A DNA stretch of 64,000 nucleotides from Cohnella pontilimi (GTDB lineage: Bacteria; Bacillota; Bacilli; Paenibacillales; Paenibacillaceae): the NCBI RefSeq assembly GCF_005049045.1, contig NZ_SUPK01000008.1:62001-126000 (forward strand), read 5' to 3'. A model generated the notes under the pieces. That model was not told the DNA's origin and ran no database searches. It saw only the letters and a program-made list of their open reading frames with translations. Of the stretch, positions 9,308-19,330 are shown one piece after another. A program made the translations under genes and the position numbers. The stretch's first letter is position 1. Every line of letters begins with the position of its first letter.

Positions 9308-10645
9308 ATGAAAAGATCGAAATGGTTGCTGCTGCTGAGCAGTTTGCTTCTGTTAAGCTTCACACTGGCGGCATGCGGCTCCGGAAGCAAGGGCAATAAC
9401 GCTTCTTCAAGCGCTCCGGCATCCTCGCCGGCGGCCTCATCTGCAAGCCCGTCCGCAAGTTCTTCCGCGTCAGACAAAGAAGTGACGTTGACCGTCATGA
9501 CGAACATTGTCGGCGAACCGTCGAAAGTGCTCGAGGAAATCGCAAAAGCTTTCGAATCCGAAAATCCGAACATTAAAGTCGAATTCAGCGCTCCCGGCGC
9601 CGAATACGAGAATATCATGAAAGTCAAAATGGCCTCCAACGCCATGCCTGACGTGTTCTCCACGCACGGATGGGCCAAAATCCGTTACGGTCAATACCTG
9701 GCCGATCTGAAAGACGAAGCGTGGGCTTCCCAGATCGACGACGCCATCAAGCCGGCCGTCACGGACGAATCCGGCAAAGTGTACGTGCTGCCGATCGACC
9801 AGGATAAGTCCGGTCCGGTCTACAACAAAGAGGTGCTGGACAAATACGGCGTGCAGGTGCCGACCACATGGGACGAATTCATGAAAGCCTGCGAAGAAAT
9901 CAAGACGAAAAGCAAAGGCGCAGTGACTCCGATTCATATCGGCGGCGCGGATTCCTGGCCGATCGGACAATTCTTTGACTTCATGGCGACGCCTTCGTTC
10001 ATCAGCGCGCCGACGAACAATGCTTCCCAGCTGCTTGACGGTTCCTTCGATTGGAAGAACTTCGACAAGCTGCCGCAAATGTTCCTCGACCTTCAGAAGA
10101 AGGGCTACCTGAATAAAGACGTCCTGACCGCCAAATACAGCGACAGTGCTAAAGCGTTCGGCGAAGGCAAAACGGCTTTCGGCTTCTACGGACCGTTCCT
10201 GATCGAAGAAGCCAAGAAAACGAATCCGAACGTCAAAGGCGGCTTGATGCCGATTCCTTCTGTCGTTGCGGGCGATCAGCCTACGCTTGCCGGCGGCGAG
10301 AAAGCAACTTGGGGCGTATGGAAAGATTCGCCGAACCAGGAAGCCGCCAAAAAATTCGTCGCTTATTATGCGAAGCCTGAAAATGTCGCCAAATTTGCCA
10401 AGGCGGACGCTCTGCCTCCGGGCATCAAAGGCGTGGACATCGATGCGGGCGACATGACTGCCGACTTCCAAAAGTACGCTTCGACTCCGGTAATCCCTTA
10501 CTTCGACCGTGTCTATCTGCCGAACGGCATGTGGGACGTGATGTGTAAGAACGGACAGGATCTGCTTGCGGGCGGCATCAACGTCAGCCAGTTCTCGGAA
10601 AATATGAAGCAAGAGTATGAGCGCCTTCGTGCCGCTTCCAAATAA
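9308..10645 (+). CDS. sugar ABC transporter substrate-binding lipoprotein (extracellular solute-binding family 1)
   Basis: 445 residues. A lipoprotein signal with lipobox LAAC (C23) is followed by a Ser/Ala-rich linker to about residue 55, then a family 1 sugar-binding fold. It should capture an oligosaccharide outside the membrane and hand it to the permeases encoded next. GGGGG lies 5-6 bases before the ATG. This is the first gene of an eight-gene same-strand cluster containing GH36 and fucose genes, so the ligand is probably a galactose- and/or fucose-bearing oligosaccharide. No ATPase gene is nearby; a shared MsmX-type ATPase encoded elsewhere would be needed. Confidence 0.92.
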   Translation: MKRSKWLLLLSSLLLLSFTLAACGSGSKGNNASSSAPASSPAASSASPSASSSASDKEVTLTVMTNIVGEPSKVLEEIAKAFESENPNIKVEFSAPGAEYENIMKVKMASNAMPDVFSTHGWAKIRYGQYLADLKDEAWASQIDDAIKPAVTDESGKVYVLPIDQDKSGPVYNKEVLDKYGVQVPTTWDEFMKACEEIKTKSKGAVTPIHIGGADSWPIGQFFDFMATPSFISAPTNNASQLLDGSFDWKNFDKLPQMFLDLQKKGYLNKDVLTAKYSDSAKAFGEGKTAFGFYGPFLIEEAKKTNPNVKGGLMPIPSVVAGDQPTLAGGEKATWGVWKDSPNQEAAKKFVAYYAKPENVAKFAKADALPPGIKGVDIDAGDMTADFQKYASTPVIPYFDRVYLPNGMWDVMCKNGQDLLAGGINVSQFSENMKQEYERLRAASK

Positions 10646-10661
10646 GGCGGACTGACGAGGG

Positions 10662-10714
10662 GAATGGAGGCGGCCTGCCTGCAGAGAGACTGCAGCGGGC
10701 TGCCGTTTCCATTC
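10662..10714 (+). other. intercistronic hairpin between binding protein and permease
   Basis: An imperfect long stem: GAATGGA (10662) pairs with TCCATTC (10708), GCGGC pairs with GCTGC/GCCG, and an inner CTGCAG pair closes an AGAGA loop. No T-run follows. Such structures commonly protect the upstream binding-protein mRNA or reduce downstream expression, giving excess binding protein over permease. Confidence 0.5.
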
Positions 10715-10750
10715 GCAAGAGCGAACAGAGAGAGAGGAGGAAGAGAACCG

Positions 10751-11689
10751 ATGCAGTCAGCGCAACCTCTGCCGCAGAACAACCGGAGGCCGGCTAAACC
10801 GCCTTCATGGATTCGCAAATTTTTTCAATCGCCCACGGCTTTGAATCTCATGTACGTCCCCGCACTCCTTCTGTTCGGGGTATTCATTCTATATCCGCTT
10901 GCCAAAGGCATCCGAATCTCTTTCACCAACTGGGACGGCTATTCGCAGCAATCGACCTGGGCCGGCCTCAAAAAGTATTCCTTGATGTTCCATGATAAGA
11001 AAATCGCGACAACGGTGAAAAATACGCTGATTTACGGGCTCGGCAGCACCTTGCTTCAAAACTTGTTCGGGCTCGCCTACGCTTTATTTCTCGATCGGAA
11101 TATCCGGGGCAAGGGACTGATCCGGACGGTCGTATACCTGCCGGTGATTATCAGCCCGCTCATTATGGGATATATTTTTTACTTCTTTTTTCAATATGAC
11201 GGGGGAGCGCTCAACGACATCATGATTTGGCTGGGCAAAGAGCCCCTCGACTGGCTGTCCAACGGACCTCGCGCCGTCAATATCATCACCCTCGTGAATA
11301 CCTTTCAGTATATGGGCATTGCGATGATTATTTATTTGGGAGGATTGCAGTCGATCCCGAAGGATTATTATGAAGCGGCGCAAATCGACGGGGCGAGCTG
11401 GGGCTCGCAGTTCCGCAATATCACTTGGCCGATGCTCGCGCCCGCCATCACGGTGAACATCGTCATCAACATCATCGGCGGGTTGAAGCTGTTCGACGTC
11501 ATCGTCGCCATGACGAACGGCGGACCCGGCTATGCCTCTCAGTCGCTGTCCACAATGATGTACAATCTCTATTTCGCCAGACAGGATGCCGGCTATGCCG
11601 CAGCGCTCGGCAATCTGATGTTCGTGATTATCCTGATCATCAGCATGGCCGCGCTGATTATGCTCCGCCGAAAGGAGCTGCGGTTATGA
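10751..11689 (+). CDS. sugar ABC transporter permease (MalF type)
   Basis: 312 residues. The ATG at 10751 was chosen over upstream in-frame starts because AGGAGG lies 10 bases before it and translation then begins with a typical proline-rich cytoplasmic tail. About six membrane helices are visible, with the EAA loop [16 protein letters not shown] near residue 210 that contacts the ATPase. It pairs with the next gene, whose ATG overlaps this stop codon (ATGA). Confidence 0.93.
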   Translation: MQSAQPLPQNNRRPAKPPSWIRKFFQSPTALNLMYVPALLLFGVFILYPLAKGIRISFTNWDGYSQQSTWAGLKKYSLMFHDKKIATTVKNTLIYGLGSTLLQNLFGLAYALFLDRNIRGKGLIRTVVYLPVIISPLIMGYIFYFFFQYDGGALNDIMIWLGKEPLDWLSNGPRAVNIITLVNTFQYMGIAMIIYLGGLQSIPKDYYEAAQIDGASWGSQFRNITWPMLAPAITVNIVINIIGGLKLFDVIVAMTNGGPGYASQSLSTMMYNLYFARQDAGYAAALGNLMFVIILIISMAALIMLRRKELRL

Positions 11690-12495
11690 GCAAGGCCGTT
11701 TCCCGTACTCTTTCGGTGTTGATCGTTCTCTTTCATTTAATCCCGTTCTATTTGCTGGTGAATCTCTCTTTCAAGCCGTCCAACGATACGAGCAGCAAAT
11801 GGCTGCCTCCCCACACGATATACGGGGGGAATTTCAAAAACGCGTGGGTGAACGCGCATATCGACAGAGCGCTCATGAGCAATTTGATCGTCACCATAAG
11901 CTCAGTCGCGCTTGTTGTACTGCTCGGCGCATTCGCTTCGTATCCGCTCGCTCGTCATCGCACCCGCTGGAACAATTTCGTTTACGGACTCAGCATTTCG
12001 TGCTTGATCGTTCCTGCACTCACCATTCTGGTGCCGCTCTACAAGTTTGTGGTGGACATCGGCGGAATGAATCACTACTGGGCCACAATCCTGATTCAGG
12101 TCACCTTCTCGCTTCCGCTGACCATCTTCCTGCTGACGGGATTCATGGGCACGGTGCCCAAGGAGCTGGATGAAGCCGGCCTGATTGACGGGTGCAGCCG
12201 GTATGCGATTTTTTTCCGGATCATTTTGCCTTTGCTGAAGCCGATCGTCGCCACTATTATCATCGTCATCGGAGTTCAGGTTTGGAACGATTATCAATTT
12301 TCCGTGTTTTTCTTGCAGAAGCCGCAGGTGAATACGATTCCGGTCGCCTTATCCATGTTTATCTCGCAGTTCTCCAACAATATCAACTGGGTGGCCGCGG
12401 GGTGTTTGATCGGAATGCTGCCGCTGACCGTGCTCTACCTGTTCCTGCAAAAGTATTTCATCAAAGGAATGGCGGACGGCGCGATCAAAGGGTAA
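11686..12495 (+). CDS. sugar ABC transporter permease (MalG type)
   Basis: 269 residues starting at [10 protein letters not shown]; the ATG overlaps the stop of the first permease. About six membrane helices, and an EAA loop [17 protein letters not shown] near residue 165. It should form the transmembrane channel with the MalF-type partner. It is followed after 46 bases by the GH36 alpha-galactosidase gene, which suggests imported alpha-galactosides are split in the cytoplasm. Confidence 0.93.
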   Translation: MSKAVSRTLSVLIVLFHLIPFYLLVNLSFKPSNDTSSKWLPPHTIYGGNFKNAWVNAHIDRALMSNLIVTISSVALVVLLGAFASYPLARHRTRWNNFVYGLSISCLIVPALTILVPLYKFVVDIGGMNHYWATILIQVTFSLPLTIFLLTGFMGTVPKELDEAGLIDGCSRYAIFFRIILPLLKPIVATIIIVIGVQVWNDYQFSVFFLQKPQVNTIPVALSMFISQFSNNINWVAAGCLIGMLPLTVLYLFLQKYFIKGMADGAIKG

Positions 12496-12541
12496 GCGCG
12501 ATTCGCGGTCCGTCCGTTCAGACAACCGGGGGAATGAACCG

Positions 12542-14731
12542 ATGCCCATCCATTACGACGCCTTGAACGGCGTCTTTCATTTGCAGACACCGAACACGAG
12601 CTACATCATCCGGTTGATCCGCGGAAACGCGGCGCACGTTTACTGGGGACCCAGGCTTCGTACAGCCGTCTGGCCCGGTATGCTCACCTTTGAAGAAAGG
12701 ACCGGCTTTTCGCCCAATCCTTTCCCGGACGACAAAAGCATCGCTTATGACACGCTGCCTCAAGAGTACCCGGGCTACGGAACCGGAGATTACCGGACGC
12801 CGGCTTATCAAGTGCAGTTTACCGATGGTACGACCGTAACGGAGCTTCTCTACGAATCTCACCGGATTCTCTCCGGAAAGTCGCGGCTCGATGGGCTCCC
12901 GGCCACTTATGTGGAGGAGGATGGGGAAGCGGAGACGCTGGAGCTGACGTTGGCGGATGCGAGAACGGGCTTACGTGTGGAGCTGCTCTACTCGGTTTTC
13001 CGGGAGCACGATGCCGTTGCCCGATCGGCTCGGATCGTCAATGCCGGCGGGCAGACGGTCTCGCTGCTTCGGGCATTGAGCGCGAGCGTCGATTTTCGTC
13101 ATGCCGATTATGAGTTGCTGCATCTGTCGGGTTCTTGGTCGCGGGAGCGGCATATCGAACGGCGTCGGCTCGCGTCCGGCGTGCAAGGCGTGAGCAGCAG
13201 CAGGGGGGCAAGCAGCCACCAGCACAACCCGTTCGTGGCGTTGCTGTCGCCGAACGCCAGTGAGGACGCGGGTGAAGTTTACGGCTTTAGCCTGGTGTAC
13301 AGCGGAAACTTCACCGCGAAGGCGGAGGTGGACCAGTTCCGCACCGCGCGCGTATCGCTGGGCATCCATTCGTTTGATTTCAGCTGGCGGCTCGAGCCGG
13401 GGGAAGCATTCCAGACGCCGGAGGCAGTGCTGGTGTATTCCGGTGAAGGGCTCGGAGGCATGTCCCGCGTCTATCACCGGTTGTACCGCGAAAGACTGTG
13501 CCGCGGGGAGTACCGGAACCGTCCGCGTCCCATCTTGGTCAACAACTGGGAAGCGACGTATTTCGATTTCGACCCGGATAAGCTGACGGCGATTGCCGAG
13601 GAAGCGGCCGGCCTGGGCATCGAGCTGTTCGTACTCGACGACGGCTGGTTCGGCAAGCGAAACGACGACACCAGCTCGCTCGGAGATTGGTTCGTGAACC
13701 GGAACAAGCTGCCGCAGGGGCTGGATGCGCTCGCGAGCCGGATGAACGGCATGGGCTTGCGGTTCGGTTTGTGGTTCGAGCCCGAGATGGTATCCCCGGA
13801 CAGCGAGCTGTACCGCAAGCATCCCGACTGGTGCCTGCACGTGCCCGAAGCGCGGCGCACTCAGGGAAGAAACCAGCTCATCTTGGATTTGTCCCGGGAA
13901 GATGTCCGCTCCTATATTGTCGAGACAGTCGGCGAAGTGCTCGCTTCCGCGCCGATCGATTACGTGAAGTGGGACATGAACCGGCACATGACGGAGATCG
14001 GCTCCGCGAAGCTTCCGCCGGAACGTCAGCGGGAGACGGCGCATCGTTATATTCTGGGCTTGTACGAAGTGTTGGAAGCGATCACCGCCCGGTTTCCGAA
14101 TGTGCTGTTCGAATGCTGCTCGGGAGGCGGCGGCCGTTTCGATCCCGGGATGCTGTACTACATGCCGCAAACCTGGACGAGCGACAATTCGGATGCGGTC
14201 AGCCGGCTGTATATCCAGTACGGAACCAGCCTCGTCTATCCGATTAGCGCGATGGGCGCCCACGTCACGGCCGTTCCAAATCATCAGGTTCACCGCACGA
14301 CTTCATTGCGCATGCGCGGCGATGTGGCCATGTTCGGCAATTTCGGGTATGAGCTCGATTTGTCGCAGCTTACCTCGGAGGAGAAGAAAATAGCTGCCGG
14401 GCAGGTGATGGAATATAAAGCGTTGCGCAGCCTGATTCAATTCGGTGAATTTTATCGTTTGCGGAACCCGTTTGAAGGGAACGACGCAGCCTGGATGGTC
14501 GTATCCGAGGATCGCTCGGAAGCGTTCGTCGCGTATTTCCGGGTGTTATCGGAATCCTATGCTCCGACGGGTTGGTTGAAGCTGAAGGGCTTGGATCCGG
14601 AAGCCGAATATGTCGTCGAAGGCAGCGGAGAGCGTTACGGAGGGGATCAGCTGCTGCATGCGGGTGTCGCAATCCCGTCTTTGCAAGGGGATTTTCAAAG
14701 CGCAACCTGGTGGTTGAAACAGCGTGCTTAA
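12542..14731 (+). CDS. agaA: GH36 alpha-galactosidase
   Basis: 729 residues, without a signal peptide, hence cytoplasmic. It should remove terminal alpha-galactose from imported oligosaccharides. The GH36 nucleophile lies in YVKWDMNR (D478) and the acid/base in TWTSDNSD (D548); length and both positions match the well-studied Geobacillus AgaA enzyme as I recall them. An N-terminal beta-sandwich (1-330), a TIM barrel (about 330-650) and a C-terminal beta domain are expected. The motif FECCSGGGGRFD is typical of the family. GGGGGA lies 10 bases before the ATG. It sits between the importer and the fucose genes, suggesting a substrate with both alpha-galactose and fucose. Confidence 0.93.
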   Translation: MPIHYDALNGVFHLQTPNTSYIIRLIRGNAAHVYWGPRLRTAVWPGMLTFEERTGFSPNPFPDDKSIAYDTLPQEYPGYGTGDYRTPAYQVQFTDGTTVTELLYESHRILSGKSRLDGLPATYVEEDGEAETLELTLADARTGLRVELLYSVFREHDAVARSARIVNAGGQTVSLLRALSASVDFRHADYELLHLSGSWSRERHIERRRLASGVQGVSSSRGASSHQHNPFVALLSPNASEDAGEVYGFSLVYSGNFTAKAEVDQFRTARVSLGIHSFDFSWRLEPGEAFQTPEAVLVYSGEGLGGMSRVYHRLYRERLCRGEYRNRPRPILVNNWEATYFDFDPDKLTAIAEEAAGLGIELFVLDDGWFGKRNDDTSSLGDWFVNRNKLPQGLDALASRMNGMGLRFGLWFEPEMVSPDSELYRKHPDWCLHVPEARRTQGRNQLILDLSREDVRSYIVETVGEVLASAPIDYVKWDMNRHMTEIGSAKLPPERQRETAHRYILGLYEVLEAITARFPNVLFECCSGGGGRFDPGMLYYMPQTWTSDNSDAVSRLYIQYGTSLVYPISAMGAHVTAVPNHQVHRTTSLRMRGDVAMFGNFGYELDLSQLTSEEKKIAAGQVMEYKALRSLIQFGEFYRLRNPFEGNDAAWMVVSEDRSEAFVAYFRVLSESYAPTGWLKLKGLDPEAEYVVEGSGERYGGDQLLHAGVAIPSLQGDFQSATWWLKQRA

Positions 14732-14770
14732 CAGCTCGCGATACTAAATGATTCATGGGAGGTTATGAGC

Positions 14771-16564
14771 ATGACGCATGAAAACTATCGGTGGGCGGGC
14801 GGGTTCCCGAAAATCGGCATTCGGCCTGCCATTGACGGACGGCGCAAGGGTGTTCGCGAATCGCTCGAAGAGCAGACAATGAACATGGCGAAGGCGACGG
14901 CCAAGCTGCTGTCGGAAAGCCTGCGTTATCCGGACGGCTCGTCCGTCGAATGTGTCATTGCCGATACGTGCATCGGCGGTGTGGCGGAATCGGCGGCTTG
15001 CGCGGATAAGTTCGCCAAGGCGGGGGTGGGCGTATCGATTACGGTTACGCCTTGTTGGTGTTACGGAACCGAAACGATGGATACGGATCCGACAATACCG
15101 AAGGCGGTGTGGGGCTTTAACGGAACGGAGAGGCCCGGTGCGGTCTACTTGGCGGCGGTGCTGTCGGGATACGCGCAAAAAGGTCTTCCGGCGTTTGGAA
15201 TCTACGGCGAGCATGTACAGGATGCCGGCGACACTTCGGTTCCGAAAGATGTGCAAGGGAAACTGATCGCTTTCGCGAAAGCGGGCTTGGCCGTGGCAAT
15301 CATGAGGGGGAAATCGTATCTCTCCATGGGTTCCGTATCGATGGGGATCGCCGGCTCGGTCGTGAACGATTCCTTTTTCCAAGATTATTTGGGGATGCGC
15401 AACGAATATATCGATATGACGGAGTTCGTACGCCGGATGGACGAAGGCATTTACGATCCTGCAGAATTTGAGGCCGCGCTGAAATGGGTGAAGGAGAACT
15501 GCAAAGAAGGACCCGACAACAATCCGCCGCATCTGCAAACCTCCCGAGAGCAGAAGGACAAGGATTGGGAGACGGTCGTCAAGATGACGATGATCGCCCG
15601 GGACCTCATGGCCGGCAATCCGCGTTTGGCGGAGCTCGGCTTCGGGGAAGAGGCGCTGGGGCACCATGCCATATTGTCCGGATTCCAAGGGCAGCGGCAA
15701 TGGACGGACCATTTTCCGAACGGAGATTTCCTGGAGTCGATCCTGAACTCCTCGTTCGACTGGAACGGGATCCGAGCCCCATACCTCGTGGCCACGGAAA
15801 ACGACAGTCTCAACGGAACGGTTATGCTGATGGGCTACCTGCTGACGAATACGGCGCAAATTTTCGCCGACGTCCGGACCTACTGGAGCCCGGAATCGGT
15901 CAAACGGGTGACCGGTCACGAACTGACAGGGCCTGCAGCCGGCGGATTGCTTCATCTGATCAATTCCGGCTCCGCGGCTTTGGACGGCACCGGAGAGCAG
16001 ACGAAGGACGGCAAACCTGCGATGAAGCCGTTCTGGGAGATCAGCGAGGAAGAGGCGGACAAATGTCTGCAGGCAACCTCTTGGCGTCCGGCATCGGTGG
16101 AATATTTCCGGGGAGGCGGCTTCTCGTCCGATTTCCTGACACGCGGAGGCATGCCGATGACGATGTCCAGAATCAATCTCATCAAAGGCATCGGACCCGT
16201 GCTTCAAATCGCGGAGGGCTACTCGGTCGAATTGCCGGAACACGTGCACGATGCGCTCGACAAGCGGACGGATCCGACCTGGCCGACGACCTGGTTCGCT
16301 CCGATTTTGACCAGACGCGGGGCATTCCGTTCGGTGTACGACGTGATGGATAACTGGGGAGCCAACCACGGTTCCGTTAGCTATGGTCATATCGGTGCCG
16401 ATCTGATCACGCTCGCTTCGATGCTTCGCATCCCGGTGAACATGCACAATGTGGCGCCTGAGCGAATTTTCCGCCCTCGTGCATGGAGCTTGTTCGGCAC
16501 GGACGATATGGAAAGCGCTGATTATCGCGCCTGTTCGAATTATGGGCCGCTTTACGGGCGTTGA
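14771..16564 (+). CDS. fucI: L-fucose isomerase
   Basis: 597 residues, the usual length for FucI. It converts L-fucose to L-fuculose (and can act on D-arabinose) using Mn2+. Active-site segments are recognisable: ATENDSLNG (metal-binding Glu), IFADVRTYW (Asp) and SYGHIGADL (His). The ATG at 14771 is preferred to the one at 14765, because GGGAGG (14757-14762) then has a normal 8-base spacing. It is the first of four fucose genes (isomerase, aldolase, kinase, mutarotase) in a row. Confidence 0.96.
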   Translation: MTHENYRWAGGFPKIGIRPAIDGRRKGVRESLEEQTMNMAKATAKLLSESLRYPDGSSVECVIADTCIGGVAESAACADKFAKAGVGVSITVTPCWCYGTETMDTDPTIPKAVWGFNGTERPGAVYLAAVLSGYAQKGLPAFGIYGEHVQDAGDTSVPKDVQGKLIAFAKAGLAVAIMRGKSYLSMGSVSMGIAGSVVNDSFFQDYLGMRNEYIDMTEFVRRMDEGIYDPAEFEAALKWVKENCKEGPDNNPPHLQTSREQKDKDWETVVKMTMIARDLMAGNPRLAELGFGEEALGHHAILSGFQGQRQWTDHFPNGDFLESILNSSFDWNGIRAPYLVATENDSLNGTVMLMGYLLTNTAQIFADVRTYWSPESVKRVTGHELTGPAAGGLLHLINSGSAALDGTGEQTKDGKPAMKPFWEISEEEADKCLQATSWRPASVEYFRGGGFSSDFLTRGGMPMTMSRINLIKGIGPVLQIAEGYSVELPEHVHDALDKRTDPTWPTTWFAPILTRRGAFRSVYDVMDNWGANHGSVSYGHIGADLITLASMLRIPVNMHNVAPERIFRPRAWSLFGTDDMESADYRACSNYGPLYGR

Positions 16565-16581
16565 CGAAGGGGGCATTCAGC

Positions 16582-17244
16582 ATGAGCGGCAACGGCCGAA
16601 TTCGCGAGGAACTGTGCAAGTACGCGCAGAAGACCGTCGCAAACAAACTTGTCGTCGGTCCCGGCGGCAACATCAGCGCTCGTCACGAAGGAAAAATGTA
16701 TTTGTCTCCAAGCGGATTCGCCTTGGATGAAATCGCTCCGGAGCAATGGGTCGAGGTCGACATCGCTTCCGGAAGCGTCATCGATATCGGCTTGCGTCCC
16801 TCTTCCGAGGTCCTCATGCACTTGTACGCTTACCGGGCGAATCCCGGGATCGGGGCCATTGTGCATACACATCCGCCCTTTTGCATCGCTTTCTCGCTGG
16901 TGGAGCGGGAGCTGCCGATCATGTTCCCGGATCAGGCCGCCCTTGTCGGAAGAACGACGTACGTTCCCTACGTGCTTCCGACGACGGACATACTCGCGGA
17001 AGCTGTCGCGGAGAAGGTGAACGAAGCCAGTACCATCGTGCTCGGCAATCATGGACTCGTGACGACCGGCCGCAATTTGAGAGAGGCGTATTACCGGACG
17101 GAAGTTGTGGAAGAGAGCGCGAAAATTTATTTGATCGCCAAATCCGTCCGGGAACCGAAAGTGCTCAGCGACGAGGAAGTGGATGAAATCGCCTCCTTGG
17201 AGAGCGAGGCCTATCGAATCCAGCTGCTTCAGAAAATGAAGTAG
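16582..17244 (+). CDS. fucA: class II aldolase, probable L-fuculose-1-phosphate aldolase
   Basis: 220 residues. Should cleave L-fuculose-1-phosphate to dihydroxyacetone phosphate and L-lactaldehyde. Visible motifs: PGGNISAR (phosphate binding), SSEVLMH (catalytic Glu), HTHPP (Zn-binding histidines) and the third Zn ligand in LGNHGLVTTG. The ATG at 16582 has AAGGGGG upstream; an upstream TTG that would overlap fucI has no such site. Rhamnulose-1-phosphate or ribulose-phosphate epimerase-type activities occur in this family, but the fucI and fucU neighbours favour fuculose-1-phosphate. Confidence 0.9.
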   Translation: MSGNGRIREELCKYAQKTVANKLVVGPGGNISARHEGKMYLSPSGFALDEIAPEQWVEVDIASGSVIDIGLRPSSEVLMHLYAYRANPGIGAIVHTHPPFCIAFSLVERELPIMFPDQAALVGRTTYVPYVLPTTDILAEAVAEKVNEASTIVLGNHGLVTTGRNLREAYYRTEVVEESAKIYLIAKSVREPKVLSDEEVDEIASLESEAYRIQLLQKMK

Positions 17245-17270
17245 GCAGCCGCGATAAGAGGTGAACGCCC

Positions 17271-18764
17271 ATGTGGGAAATACCCGCCGCCCTGGCATTC
17301 GATCTCGGCGCGTCCAGCGGGCGCGCTTTGATCGGCCGGCTGACGGTAGAGGCTGACGGCCGGCGAAAGCTCGAAGTGTCGGAATTGCACCGCTTCCCGA
17401 ACTATGCCGTTCAGGTCGGACGCCATTTGCATTGGGACATTTTGAGACTGCTTCATGAAATCAAAATTTCCATTCGAAAGACCTTTCGGGAAGGTTATCA
17501 ACCGGCTACTTTCGGCATCGACTCCTGGGGAGTCGACTTCGGACTGCTGGATGCGGATGGAGAGCTGCTCGGCAATCCGTATCATTACCGGGACCCTCAA
17601 ACCGAGGGACTGATCGAGGAAGTGAACGGGCTGATCGGCAGTGAGGCTTTATATCGGCAAAGCGGCTTGCAATTTATGCCGTTTAACACCCTCTATCAAC
17701 TTTTAGCAATGAAAAAGGCCGGTTCGCCGAAGCTGCAAATTGCCGACACGCTTTTGCTTACCCCCGATCTCTTGATGTATTTGCTGACAGGTGTGCGAGT
17801 ATGCGAGTTTAGTATGGCGACGACCACCCAGTTGTTCCATCCGGTGGACAGAGCTTGGAACACCGGCTTGATGGAGCAGCTCGGCATTCCGCCGCATCTG
17901 TTTTTGAAGCCCGTTCTACCCGGTCATTCGGTCGGACCTTTGGCCCCGGAAGTATGCCGCGAACTCGGAGTGCCGGCGGTAACCGGGGTTGCCGTCGGCT
18001 CACACGACACGGAATCCGCCGTAGCGGCCATTCCGGCCGAGGCGGGTCCGTTCGCTTATCTCGTATGCGGAACCTGGTCGCTGCTCGGCACGGAAATGGA
18101 TTCCCCCTTGCTGACGCCGGAGGCGATGGAGCTTCAGTTCTCGAACGAAGGCGGCGTGGGCGGGACTTACCAGCTTCTCAAAAATATTATGGGATTATGG
18201 CTGCTCCAAGAGTGCAAAAGAGAGTGGGAGGAAGCGGGCAACGAAATCGGTTATCCCCAACTGGTAGCCGCCGCGGAAGCAGCGGAGCCGTTCCGGTCTC
18301 TCGTTAATCCAGATGACCCGAGGTTCTACGGGCCCGGCGGGATGACAGACAAAATCCGGGCCGTTTGCCGTGAAACCGCCCAGCCGGAGCCTCGAAACGA
18401 AGGGGATTTCGTGCGATGCATCCTCGAAAGTTTGGCCCTTCGCTATCGCCAGGCGCTGGACCAAGCCGAAAGGCTGACCGGCTACAGCTTTGAGCGGTTG
18501 CATATGGTGGGAGGAGGCATCCAAAATCGGCTCTTGTGCCGGTTCACAGCGAATGCGCTCGGGCGTCCCGTATGGGCCGGACCCGTGGAAGCCAGTGCCA
18601 TCGGCAACCTGCTGGTGCAATTTATCGCGCAGGGGCTGTGCACGGATTTGAATGACGCCCGCCGGTTGTCGGCCGCATCGTTTCCGGTTGAAGTGTACGA
18701 TCCGCCGGAAGACGCTTCCGAGTGGGAGGATGAGTATGAACGGTTCTGCCGCGCATGGCGTTAA
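17271..18764 (+). CDS. fucK: FGGY-family kinase, RhaB-like, probable L-fuculokinase
   Basis: 497 residues. Two actin-like ATPase domains; the N-terminal phosphate loop is DLGASSGR and the sugar-binding segment IDSWGVDFGLLD, both closer to rhamnulokinase RhaB than to E. coli FucK. The C-terminal half has the HMVGGGIQNRLLC adenosine-binding segment. Because no rhamnose isomerase or aldolase is present while fucI, fucA and fucU flank it, I infer it phosphorylates L-fuculose at O1. AGAGGTG lies upstream of the ATG. Confidence 0.85.
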   Translation: MWEIPAALAFDLGASSGRALIGRLTVEADGRRKLEVSELHRFPNYAVQVGRHLHWDILRLLHEIKISIRKTFREGYQPATFGIDSWGVDFGLLDADGELLGNPYHYRDPQTEGLIEEVNGLIGSEALYRQSGLQFMPFNTLYQLLAMKKAGSPKLQIADTLLLTPDLLMYLLTGVRVCEFSMATTTQLFHPVDRAWNTGLMEQLGIPPHLFLKPVLPGHSVGPLAPEVCRELGVPAVTGVAVGSHDTESAVAAIPAEAGPFAYLVCGTWSLLGTEMDSPLLTPEAMELQFSNEGGVGGTYQLLKNIMGLWLLQECKREWEEAGNEIGYPQLVAAAEAAEPFRSLVNPDDPRFYGPGGMTDKIRAVCRETAQPEPRNEGDFVRCILESLALRYRQALDQAERLTGYSFERLHMVGGGIQNRLLCRFTANALGRPVWAGPVEASAIGNLLVQFIAQGLCTDLNDARRLSAASFPVEVYDPPEDASEWEDEYERFCRAWR

Positions 18765-18782
18765 AAGAAGGGGGTATGCAAA

Positions 18783-19214
18783 ATGTTGATCGGCGTGCCG
18801 GCCATCCTGTCGCCTGATCTTCTGAAGGTACTGATGGAAATGGGCCACGGAGATGAGATCGTGCTGGCGGACGGGAATTTCCCTTCCGCCAGCCACGCGC
18901 GGCGACTGATTCGCTGCGACGGACACGGAATCCCCGAACTGCTCGACGCGATATTGAAGCTGTTTCCCCTCGATACTTACGTGCTGCGGCCGGCTGCCCT
19001 TATGCAGGTCGTACCTGGGGACACGGTTGAAACACCGATCTGGGATCGTTATGCCGACATTATCCGAAGCCGTACTGGACGTACCGATCCGTTCGACCCT
19101 ATCGAAAGGTTCGCGTTTTACGACAAGGCAAAGCAGGCATACGCCATTGTCGCCACGGGAGAACAAGCGCTGTACGCCAACGTGATCCTGAAAAAGGGAG
19201 TCATCTCGGAATAG
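18783..19214 (+). CDS. fucU: L-fucose mutarotase
   Basis: 143 residues, RbsD/FucU family. It interconverts the alpha and beta anomers of L-fucose to feed the isomerase. The N-terminal segment LMEMGHGDEIVLADGNFP carries the conserved His and Asp of the family. AAGGGGG lies 10 bases before the ATG. It is the last gene of the operon, followed directly by a terminator. Confidence 0.95.
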   Translation: MLIGVPAILSPDLLKVLMEMGHGDEIVLADGNFPSASHARRLIRCDGHGIPELLDAILKLFPLDTYVLRPAALMQVVPGDTVETPIWDRYADIIRSRTGRTDPFDPIERFAFYDKAKQAYAIVATGEQALYANVILKKGVISE

Positions 19215-19223
19215 GCCTTGAAT

Positions 19224-19252
19224 AAGACTCGCACACGGTGCGGGTCTTTCCA
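19224..19252 (+). terminator. terminator of the fucose operon
   Basis: AAGACTCGCAC pairs with GTGCGGGTCTT (one G-U pair) around a 3 nt loop, ten bases after the fucU stop, followed by a short T/C tract. Confidence 0.75.
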
Positions 19253-19330
19253 TTTTCAAATTTATACAAAATTGGTATTCTTATAGAGGGTAAACATAGC
19301 GCCGTACATATGGCGAGGTAGGAGGGTGAC

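Noticed and set aside
9470..10612. 380-codon minus-strand frame opposite the sugar-binding lipoprotein
   Set aside because: Antisense shadow of a strongly supported gene; no ribosome binding site or domain.
14753..16576. 607-codon open frame on the minus strand opposite fucI
   Set aside because: It mirrors fucI in another frame, has an arginine/histidine-rich composition typical of antisense shadows in GC-rich genes, and lacks any recognisable domain.
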